NCBI GenBank assembly: GCA_900544905.1
Contig: UQXF01000020.1
Span: forward strand, 1-37,574
Reading direction: 5' to 3'
Length of the DNA stretch: 37,574 nt
Source of the DNA: an uncultured Clostridium sp.
GTDB lineage: Bacteria; Bacillota; Clostridia; Lachnospirales; Lachnospiraceae
The notes beneath the pieces are model-generated. The model worked only from the letters and a program-made list of their open reading frames with translations, ran no database searches and was not told the origin of the DNA. Below are positions 31,420-37,574 of this stretch, in pieces. Both the position numbers and the translations under genes were made by a program. Each line of letters opens with the position of its first letter. Position 1 is the first letter of the stretch.

Positions 31420-31833
31420 ATGAACGAATTAGAGCATGGAACTATTTTTGGAAAGGGTGCTCCCAATCCCTTTGGCGAGTATTTTACGGGCCAGTCCTAT
31501 CTGGCGATGCTGACACAGTTAAATGGCGTAGGTGTTGCAAACGTAACCTTCGAGCCTGCCTGCCGAAACAACTGGCATATCCATCACGGTGATAAGGGAG
31601 GCGGTCAGATTCTGCTTGTCACCGGAGGACGTGGCTGGTATCAGGAATGGGGCAGGGACGCCCGGGAGCTTCATGCAGGAGATGTGGTTGCAATTCCAGT
31701 GGGTGTAAAGCATTGGCATGGGGCGGCAAAGGATAGCTGGTTTGCACATATAGCCATAGAGGTACCCGGTGAGAATACTTCCAATGAGTGGCTGGAGCCG
31801 GTTTCAGAGGAAGATTACGGAAAGTTGAAATAA
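31420..31833 (+). CDS. Cupin domain protein
   Basis: The 137-residue single-domain cupin begins MNELEHGTIFGKGAPNPFGE. Cupin motif 1 is NNWHIHHGDKGGGQILLVTGGRG, giving His-x-His and further ligand candidates, and motif 2 is GDVVAIPVGVKHWHGAAKD. It is probably a mononuclear metal protein. Cupins paired with CMD-family proteins and flavodoxins are a recurring arrangement in gut Firmicutes and Bacteroides; the reaction is not known. AGGAGG precedes the ATG, and 14 bases separate it from the CMD gene. Confidence 0.88.
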   Translation: MNELEHGTIFGKGAPNPFGEYFTGQSYLAMLTQLNGVGVANVTFEPACRNNWHIHHGDKGGGQILLVTGGRGWYQEWGRDARELHAGDVVAIPVGVKHWHGAAKDSWFAHIAIEVPGENTSNEWLEPVSEEDYGKLK

Positions 31834-31847
31834 AGGAGGCGTTTTAG

Positions 31848-32171
31848 ATGGCAAAGGTTACTGCTGGACGTGACGAATTGGGCGCTTTTGCTCCTAAGTT
31901 TGCACAGTTAAACGATGATGTGTTGTTTGGTGAGGTTTGGTCGCGTGAGGATAAGCTGTCCGCCAGAGACAGAAGCATGGTTACGGTAACTGCACTGATG
32001 GCAAGTGGCATATTGGACAGCTCACTTAGGTTTCATATTTTGAATGCGAAAAACCACGGGGTAACAGCAGAGGAAATGGCTGAAATCCTGACCCATGCAG
32101 CCTTTTATGCCGGTTGGCCGAAGGCGTGGGCGGCGTTTCGGATGGCGAAAGAAGTCTATGATGAGACATAG
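31848..32171 (+). CDS. Carboxymuconolactone decarboxylase (CMD) family protein without the AhpD cysteine pair
   Basis: The 107-residue helical CMD protein has WSREDKLSARDRSMVTVTAL (about 31-50), SSLRFHILNAKNHGVTAEEM and EILTHAAFYAGWPKAWAAF. The CxxC thiol pair of AhpD peroxidase-reductases is absent; in fact there is no cysteine at all. The fit is to the gamma-CMD type, where a His/Glu environment is used. True aromatic-ring decarboxylation is unlikely in this context. It is translationally close to the cupin (14 bases) and the two are probably partners. AAAGGAGG precedes the ATG. Confidence 0.88.
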   Translation: MAKVTAGRDELGAFAPKFAQLNDDVLFGEVWSREDKLSARDRSMVTVTALMASGILDSSLRFHILNAKNHGVTAEEMAEILTHAAFYAGWPKAWAAFRMAKEVYDET

Positions 32172-32185
32172 GAAGGAGTAAAACT

Positions 32186-33319
32186 ATGAAAAAAGGCTTG
32201 GCGTTCCTGCTTGGCATTTTTACGGTATTTTCTTTGACCGCCTGCGGAGCTGACCCCTCCGGGTCAGAAGAGAGCGAAACTTCTGGAGATAGCAGCTTGG
32301 CTATGACAGAGGAGGTAACGGCTGATACAGAACCGGAAACCTCGGAACCGATTGCGGTATCAACAGAAGAAAATAACAGCAATATCTTGATTGTTTATTT
32401 TTCACGGTGGGGTAACACAGAGTATCCCGATGATGTGGATGCGACGACATCTGCCAGTATTGTGGCAGATGGAGGAAATTACGGAACCACAGAATATGTG
32501 GCCCGCATGATACAGGAAAATGTTGGTGGCGAGCTTCACTTTATTCAGACACAGGAGCCGTATCCCGTCGATTTTGATGAGCTTCGGGATTTAAACCACA
32601 GTGAAATGGCGGAGGGATATTTGCCTGCTTTGGTGGAAAGCAATCTGGATATTTCCGGGTATGATACAGTATTTATCGGCTATCCTGTGTGGGCAACAGA
32701 GGTTCCCCAGGCTGTGCTGTCTTTCCTGAATGAATATGATTTTTCTGGAAAAACAGTCATTCCATTTTGTACTCATGACGGATATGGAGCTGGCAGCAGC
32801 TATAACACAATCCGGGAGGCAAGTCATGCAGCAGAATCGCCGGAAGGTTTAGCAATTGAAGCAAAAGACGTTCCGACGGCTGAGAATACCGTTGCCGCAT
32901 GGCTTGAAGAAATAGGTATTACGAGAGAAAGCATTGGAGCAGAAAATGAGGAAACAGCCATTACAATTACGATTGGCGATATTGTTCTTGACGGAGTGAT
33001 TTATGATACTGCGCTTGCACAGGAAATAAAAGAATATTTTCCCCTTACAATTTCCATGAATGGATATGGAGGGAGAGAATATTATGGTGGTGTAGACTTT
33101 TATCCGGCACAGGAGAATCTGGTGGGTGGTGGAAACACCTTTGACAATGGCGATATTACCTACTGTGAAGCCCATCACAACATGGCTATCTTTTATGCAC
33201 AGACATATAATCCGGTGCTTACTGTGGATGTTATTCCCATTGGCAGAGTGACTTCGGATTTATCCGTGTTTGAAAACCTTGACAGCCGGGAGGAAATTAC
33301 CTTCTCGCTAGCAGAATAG
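32186..33319 (+). CDS. Lipid-anchored flavodoxin with C-terminal cyclophilin-like domain
   Basis: The 377-residue protein has a lipoprotein signal MKKGLAFLLGIFTVFSLTAC (anchor Cys20) and an acidic Ser/Glu/Thr linker to about residue 65. A flavodoxin domain follows: ILIVYFSRWGNTEYPDDVDA is the phosphate loop with an insertion before GTTEYVARMI, then YDTVFIGYPVWATEVPQAV and TVIPFCTHDGYGAGSS. From about residue 260 (TAITITIGDIVLDGVIYDTA to VIPIGRVTSDLSVF) is a cyclophilin_like2-type beta domain. FMN binding is expected; being lipid-anchored, it would act outside the cytoplasmic membrane. The fusion is known in Lachnospiraceae but uncharacterised. AAGGAG precedes the ATG, 14 bases after the CMD gene. 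Confidence 0.87.
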   Translation: MKKGLAFLLGIFTVFSLTACGADPSGSEESETSGDSSLAMTEEVTADTEPETSEPIAVSTEENNSNILIVYFSRWGNTEYPDDVDATTSASIVADGGNYGTTEYVARMIQENVGGELHFIQTQEPYPVDFDELRDLNHSEMAEGYLPALVESNLDISGYDTVFIGYPVWATEVPQAVLSFLNEYDFSGKTVIPFCTHDGYGAGSSYNTIREASHAAESPEGLAIEAKDVPTAENTVAAWLEEIGITRESIGAENEETAITITIGDIVLDGVIYDTALAQEIKEYFPLTISMNGYGGREYYGGVDFYPAQENLVGGGNTFDNGDITYCEAHHNMAIFYAQTYNPVLTVDVIPIGRVTSDLSVFENLDSREEITFSLAE

Positions 33320-33405
33320 AGAAACAACGAAAAGGCAGGGCATCAAGTGTAAAAAAACCCATGGTCTGCCCGGTTTGCAACATAGAAAAAAAGGAGGAAA
33401 AAACA

Positions 33406-34134
33406 ATGAAGAAATTTGCAGCTATTTTACTTACTTTTTTAATGGCGGTATCTCTTGTGGCCTGTGCCGGAAACAGGGAACCGGCTGAAACAAACTCCCC
33501 TGATGTGGAGGGCAGTGTATCTGAGGAAATATCTGCTTCGGAAAGTAGCGCGGCAGAATCCGAACCGGAAAGCGAAGCTACGCAATCCGACGAAACGGAA
33601 GAAACAGAACCGATATCTGAAGCGGATACCGGAGCAGAGGGGACAAAGGTACTGGTAGCCTATTTCTCCGCCACCAATACAACGGAAGGTGTAGCAGAAC
33701 ATATCGCAAATGGTCTGAACGCAGACCTTTATGAAATCGTTCCGGAGGAGCCTTATACGGATGCGGATTTAGATTATAACGATAACAACAGCCGCAGTAC
33801 ACTTGAAATGAATGACCCGTCTGCCAGACCTGCCATCTCCGGTTCCGTGGAGAATATGGAGCAGTATGATATCGTATTTATCGGTTATCCGATATGGTGG
33901 GGAGATGCGCCGAGAATTGTCAGTACCTTTATGGAAAGCTATGATTTCTCCGGCAAGACTATTGTTCCCTTCTGCACCTCCGGTGGCAGCGGCATTGGTT
34001 CCAGTGCTTCCAATTTGGAGCAGCTGACGGACGGCGCTACCTGGCTTGATGGGCGGCGGTTGAATGGCAGTGATTCCCAGGAGACGGTTATGGAATGGGT
34101 AAACGGTCTCGGACTGGATGTTTTGGCAGAGTAA
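33406..34134 (+). CDS. Lipid-anchored flavodoxin
   Basis: From ATG 33406 (AAAGGAGG upstream) the product has 242 residues: lipoprotein signal MKKFAAILLTFLMAVSLVAC, a long Glu/Ser/Ala-rich linker (about 21-82), then a flavodoxin domain. VLVAYFSATNTTEGVAEHIA is the FMN phosphate loop, YDIVFIGYPIWWGDAPRIV the ring-binding loop with Trp pair, and TIVPFCTSGGSGIGSS follows. It lacks the cyclophilin-like domain of its neighbour. An in-frame ATG at 33361 adds a cysteine-containing stretch (MVCPVCNIEKKEEKT) with no ribosome site and is rejected. As an extracytoplasmic electron carrier it could exchange electrons with the DUF4405 membrane protein downstream. Confidence 0.88.
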   Translation: MKKFAAILLTFLMAVSLVACAGNREPAETNSPDVEGSVSEEISASESSAAESEPESEATQSDETEETEPISEADTGAEGTKVLVAYFSATNTTEGVAEHIANGLNADLYEIVPEEPYTDADLDYNDNNSRSTLEMNDPSARPAISGSVENMEQYDIVFIGYPIWWGDAPRIVSTFMESYDFSGKTIVPFCTSGGSGIGSSASNLEQLTDGATWLDGRRLNGSDSQETVMEWVNGLGLDVLAE

Positions 34135-34171
34135 ATGAATCGGGATAGTAGATAGGAGGAAAGGAAACCTC

Positions 34172-35302
34172 ATGCAGTATCGAAAATTACCAAAAGGAAC
34201 AGAAAAAATAAGCGTTCTTGGTCTGGGTACCAGTTCCATTCAAGCTTCTGATGAAAGAGAAATTGAAGAAATAATTTCTCTGGCAATAGATAATGGAATC
34301 AATTTCTTTGATATGGCTTCGGCTGAGGCAAAACCATTTGCGGCATATGGAAAAGCAATAGCGGACCGGCGTAATGAAGTGTTCTTCCAGATACATTTTG
34401 GTGCAAATTATGAAACAGGAACTTACGGTTGGACAACAAACCTGGATACAGTGAAGCGCTCTGTGGAATGGCAGTTAAAAATGCTTCGGACAGATTACAT
34501 TGATTTTGGTTTTATACATTGCATTGATGAAATGTCTGATTTGCAGATGGCAAAGAAAAGCGGCATTATTGACTACATACTCCAATTAAAAGAACAGGGA
34601 ATTGTGCGGCATGTTGGACTGTCCTCTCATACACCTAAATTGGTAAATCAAATATTAGATATGGATATTCTGGATATGCTGATGTTCAGCATAAATCCTT
34701 CATATGATTATCAGCATGGTACAGAACCGGATTATGAGGCAGGTAATTACGCAGTAGGAAGTGTGGCAGAGCGGATGAATCTGTATCGCCGTTGTGAAAA
34801 AGAAGGAGTAGGAATATCTGTAATGAAAGCGTTTAGTGGAGGGCAGCTTTTAGATGCCAGAACATCCCCCTTTGGTAAAGCATTAACGGAATACCAGTGC
34901 ATTCAGTATGCACTGGATAAGCCTGGCGTTTTGACTGTTCTTCCTGGTATTCGCAATAAAAAGGATTTATATCGTATTCTTGGATTTTGTGAAGCATCTG
35001 AGGCAGAAAGGGATTATTCCGTCATTGGAACCTTTGCGCCACAGGATGCGGAAGGTGTATGTGTGTATTGTAATCACTGTCAGCCTTGTCCGGCAGGGCT
35101 TAATGTAGGGTTGATTAACAAGTATTATGATTTGTCTGTGGCTGGCGATTATATGGCGCATGAACACTATCAAAAGCTGGAAAAAAAGGCAAATAAGTGC
35201 ATCAAATGTGGTCATTGCAGCAAAAGATGCCCATTTCATGTAAACCAAATTGCAAGAATGGAGAAAATTCATGAATATTTCAAAAATAAAAATGAAGATT
35301 GA
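34172..35302 (+). CDS. Aldo/keto reductase with C-terminal 2[4Fe-4S] ferredoxin domain and altered catalytic tetrad
   Basis: The 376-residue protein has a TIM-barrel AKR domain (1-280: VLGLGTSSIQ, GINFFDMASAEAKPF, TDYIDFGFIHCIDE, VRHVGLSSHT, VLPGIRNKKDL). The ferredoxin tail has cysteines at 297, 300, 303, 306 and 343, 346, 349, 353. Of the classical tetrad Asp-Tyr-Lys-His, Asp47 and His116 are kept. The Tyr position (Asp+5) is Glu52 and the Lys strand reads FFQIHFG with His75. The FFDMAS-EAKPF form occurs in other Lachnospiraceae proteins as far as I recall, so it is likely a subfamily with a different reaction, perhaps taking electrons through the clusters. Cytoplasmic. The stop overlaps the next gene. 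Confidence 0.9.
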   Translation: MQYRKLPKGTEKISVLGLGTSSIQASDEREIEEIISLAIDNGINFFDMASAEAKPFAAYGKAIADRRNEVFFQIHFGANYETGTYGWTTNLDTVKRSVEWQLKMLRTDYIDFGFIHCIDEMSDLQMAKKSGIIDYILQLKEQGIVRHVGLSSHTPKLVNQILDMDILDMLMFSINPSYDYQHGTEPDYEAGNYAVGSVAERMNLYRRCEKEGVGISVMKAFSGGQLLDARTSPFGKALTEYQCIQYALDKPGVLTVLPGIRNKKDLYRILGFCEASEAERDYSVIGTFAPQDAEGVCVYCNHCQPCPAGLNVGLINKYYDLSVAGDYMAHEHYQKLEKKANKCIKCGHCSKRCPFHVNQIARMEKIHEYFKNKNED

Positions 35303-35960
35303 TTTTTTAATGACAATCTTTTTGTTCATGCTGATGGCACATCAAGTCACAGGAGAAAAACTCCATGAATGGCTTGGTGCAGGAATGGTTGTGTTGTTTT
35401 TGATACATAACCTTTTGAATATCCACTGGTATGGACACTTGCTGAAGGGAAAATATACCATATTACGCATTCTTCGGACAATCGTTAATTTTTCAGTTCT
35501 CGCTGCAATGCTTGTACTTGCCTATAGCGGTATCGTTATGTCCCGCCATGTATTTTCCGAACTTCCGATTAATGGTGGAATGGCAACGGCAAGAGTGCTG
35601 CACCTTGCAGGCTCCTATTGGGGCTTTGTATTAATGAGTGTTCATCTTGGACTCCACCTCAGCATGGTAATCAGTATGTTCCGCAAATTTTCCAACGGAA
35701 AGAAATCTAAGGCTTTTCTGTGGATTCTTCGGTTGATAGCCGTTCTGATTGCTGTGTATGGAGCAGTCTGCTTCTATCAGGCAGATATTTTGTCCTATCT
35801 GTTTCTCAAAGTGGAGTTTGCATTTCTTGATTACGAAAAGAATGCAGTTTTCATCTTTGTGGAATATATGGCAATGATGGGATTATGGGTATTTATCGCC
35901 TACTATGTGTCAAAAGTGTTGGAGAGATTATCAGCATCACGGTCACATATCCCGAACTAA
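35271..35960 (+). CDS. DUF4405 membrane protein, probable b-type cytochrome
   Basis: The 229-residue protein has six membrane segments: FLMTIFLFMLMAHQVTG, LGAGMVVLFLIHNLLNIHWY, FSVLAAMLVLAYSGIVMS, GSYWGFVLMSVHLGLHLSMV, FLWILRLIAVLIAVYGAVCF and VEYMAMMGLWVFIAYYV. Membrane-embedded histidines (in AHQVTG, LIHNLLNIHWYGH, SRHVF, HLAGSYWGFVLMSVHLGLH) suit bis-His haem binding. DUF4405 proteins have been described as flavinylation-associated cytochromes in extracytosolic electron transfer. ATG 35271 with GGAG 7 bases upstream is chosen over an upstream TTG; it overlaps the AKR gene by 32 bases. It would link cytoplasmic or quinol electrons to the anchored flavodoxins. Confidence 0.82.
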   Translation: MNISKIKMKIDFLMTIFLFMLMAHQVTGEKLHEWLGAGMVVLFLIHNLLNIHWYGHLLKGKYTILRILRTIVNFSVLAAMLVLAYSGIVMSRHVFSELPINGGMATARVLHLAGSYWGFVLMSVHLGLHLSMVISMFRKFSNGKKSKAFLWILRLIAVLIAVYGAVCFYQADILSYLFLKVEFAFLDYEKNAVFIFVEYMAMMGLWVFIAYYVSKVLERLSASRSHIPN

Positions 35961-36110
35961 ATTCGGACTATACGACTCTTGGGGAAATTGCCGAATATAC
36001 GCACAAGTACATTCGATTGGCTCTCTGCCAACGAAAAATCCAAACGAAAGGCAAGTTGTTTTCCTGATGATGTAACGGAATGGTTAGAAACCAATGGTAT
36101 CTTGGAGTAA
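35930..36110 (+). pseudogene. Frameshifted remnant of a small unknown gene
   Basis: In one frame 35930-36012 reads ISITVTYPELNSDYTTLGEI then AEYTHKYI. In the next frame, from about 36013, it reads DWLSANEKSKRKASCFPDDV then TEWLETNGILE and stops at TAA 36108. Both halves look protein-like and together would make one domain of about 60 residues if a single frameshift near 36012 is corrected. No clear start codon or ribosome site is present, and the 5' part overlaps the end of the DUF4405 gene. I do not recognise the family. Confidence 0.4.
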
Positions 36111-36140
36111 AGCATGGAATGAAAGGCAAAGGGATAAAAA

Positions 36141-37484
36141 ATGGAGCAGAAGGCAAAAGTGTTTTCCAATCAGAATTTAAAAGAAATGATTGTCCCGCTG
36201 TTTTTCGAGCAGCTTTTGGTTATGCTGGTGGGAATGGCGGATACGCTGGTGGTAAGCTATGCGGGAGAGGCAGCTGTTTCCGGTGTTTCTTTGGTAAATC
36301 AATTTAATACAATTTTTATATATCTGTTTACCGCATTGGCATCCGGCGGAGCGGTTGTAATCAGCCAGTACATTGGCAGGAAGGAAAAGGCTGCGGCAGG
36401 AGCTTCTGCCAGCCAGCTTTTGTTGTTCTCCACTATTTTTTCGGTTATTGTGGCGGGAGCGGTTCTGGTGGGAAATGAAGGAATACTGCGCCTGATGTTT
36501 GGCAGGGTTGAGGATTCCGTCATGGAAGCTTGTGTAACCTATCTTCGGATTTCTGCATACTCCTATCCAGCATTGGCAATTTATAACTCCGGTGCCGCAG
36601 TGTACCGCAGTCTTGGAAAAACGGATGTAACCATGTATCTGTCCGTGGCATCCAATATTATCAATGTGATTGGAAATGTAATTGGGGTATTTTTGCTCCA
36701 TGCAGGGGTGGCTGGCGTTGCATATCCTTCTTTGATTGCCCGGACATTTTCGGCTGTGGTGATTACATGGCTGTGCTTTCGCAGAAAAAATGAAGTATTT
36801 TATCAGCGGGAATGGATTTTTAAGTGGAGCGGCAATTCCATGAAGCAAATTTTGAGAATTGCTGTCCCAAATGGACTGGAAAATGGTGTGTTCCAGCTGG
36901 TAAAGGTGGCTCTCAGCAGTATTGTGGCTCTTTTTGGAACCTATCAGATTGCGGCTAACGGTGTGGCGCAAAGCATCTGGTCTTTGGCGGCGCTTATGGG
37001 TGTGGCAATGGGACCGGTATTTATCACGGTGATTGGGCAGTGTATGGGAAACCGGGATACAGAAGGAGCGGACTATTATTTCAGGAAGCTGACAAAAATC
37101 ACGCTTTTACTTTCCACGGCATGGAACCTGCTTGTGTTTCTCCTGACGCCGCTTTTTCTAAAGCTCTATGCACTGGAGCCGGGGACAAAGCAGCTTGTGG
37201 TCTGGCTGGTGTTGATTCACAATGTATTCAATGCGGCAGCTTATCCGTTTTCCGGTGCCCTCAGCAATGGACTTCGGGCGGCGGGAGACGTGAAATTTAC
37301 CATGTACGTTTCCGTTGCTTCCACGATTGCAGTGCGGCTGTTGCTGTCGTATCTTCTTGGTATTGTCTTTGATATGGGAGTAATCGGTATTGCCATTGCA
37401 ATGGTATGTGACTGGGTTATCCGGGCAGTCGTTTTTATCCTGCGGCAGAAGTCTGGGAAATGGAAAGGCTTCCAGGTAATTTAA
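36141..37484 (+). CDS. MATE family efflux transporter
   Basis: The 447-residue integral membrane antiporter has twelve hydrophobic segments in two halves. The first half contains FFEQLLVMLVGMADTLVVSY and ALASGGAVVISQYIGRKEKA, the second PNGLENGVFQLVKVAL and GPVFITVIGQCMGNRD. AAAGGGAT precedes the ATG at a short distance. It is more typical of the MATE family than the copy at 15830 (for instance VMLVGMADTLVVS). It follows the redox operon after a 180-base gap containing the remnant. Whether it belongs to the LysR regulon or is a separate unit cannot be decided. The last 90 bases of the window hold nothing recognisable. Confidence 0.9.
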   Translation: MEQKAKVFSNQNLKEMIVPLFFEQLLVMLVGMADTLVVSYAGEAAVSGVSLVNQFNTIFIYLFTALASGGAVVISQYIGRKEKAAAGASASQLLLFSTIFSVIVAGAVLVGNEGILRLMFGRVEDSVMEACVTYLRISAYSYPALAIYNSGAAVYRSLGKTDVTMYLSVASNIINVIGNVIGVFLLHAGVAGVAYPSLIARTFSAVVITWLCFRRKNEVFYQREWIFKWSGNSMKQILRIAVPNGLENGVFQLVKVALSSIVALFGTYQIAANGVAQSIWSLAALMGVAMGPVFITVIGQCMGNRDTEGADYYFRKLTKITLLLSTAWNLLVFLLTPLFLKLYALEPGTKQLVVWLVLIHNVFNAAAYPFSGALSNGLRAAGDVKFTMYVSVASTIAVRLLLSYLLGIVFDMGVIGIAIAMVCDWVIRAVVFILRQKSGKWKGFQVI

Positions 37485-37574
37485 GTCAATTTATACAGGT
37501 AAAGATATAAAAAATATAGAATAATCTCTCGGAATCCTGAGTGATTATATCCAGCACAACTGGTAATGAACATT

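Noticed and set aside
33361..33405. N-terminal extension of the second flavodoxin with a CxxC-like motif
   Set aside because: No ribosome site before 33361, and it would mask the lipoprotein signal; AAAGGAGG serves ATG 33406.

Overview
The window looks like the start of a draft-assembly contig from a spore-forming anaerobic Clostridia genome, most likely a gut Lachnospiraceae. This is inferred from the gene set: two-subunit Fe-S L-serine dehydratase, a SPOCS/LysM (SipL-like) spore-coat protein, rubrerythrin, split transketolase, a SAM-I riboswitch before metK, a DegV protein, and AGGAGG ribosome sites throughout. No marker gene fixes the genus. The first 43 bases are not genomic: they are an Illumina Nextera adapter with its index.

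Layout. 44-9406 is chromosomal housekeeping. It holds a 3'-truncated phosphoribosyltransferase gene, sdaAB-sdaAA, a cell-wall hydrolase under a WalR-like box, a PrcB-like lipoprotein, a SipL-like coat protein, an HD-GYP protein divergent from metK with back-to-back promoters and a complete SAM-I riboswitch, and a DegV protein. 9407-14813 holds a HAD phosphatase-like gene, rubrerythrin, a DUF3592-like membrane protein, the two transketolase halves, a nitroreductase and a rhodanese. 14814-22537 is one probable seven-gene unit: PHP phosphoesterase, MATE exporter, second PHP phosphoesterase, then an Ugp/Mal-type ABC importer with its binding protein. Its leader carries two copies of an unassigned palindrome. 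22583-26523 is an RNA-modification and nucleotide-hygiene run (RlmL-like, RdgB, YfcE-like phosphodiesterase, RlmD).

26524-30131 is an A-rich accessory stretch with several broken pieces: an rlmD tail cut off by a nonsense codon, an intact RhuM-family gene, a winged-helix remnant, a phage-type HTH gene with a probable frameshift at an A6 tract, a 449-residue HTH/coiled-coil protein of unknown function, and further non-coding debris. This reads as a decaying mobile or defence-like island.

30132-37484 is a LysR regulator followed by an apparent operon: a 55-residue MerR-tail-like protein, cupin, CMD-family protein, two lipid-anchored flavodoxins (one with a cyclophilin-like domain), an aldo/keto reductase with a 2[4Fe-4S] tail and non-canonical active site, a DUF4405 membrane cytochrome-like protein, a frameshifted remnant, and a MATE transporter. 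The combination suggests an extracytoplasmic flavin/iron-sulfur redox module. It is the best candidate here for an undescribed system, with the 28033-29803 gene pair second.
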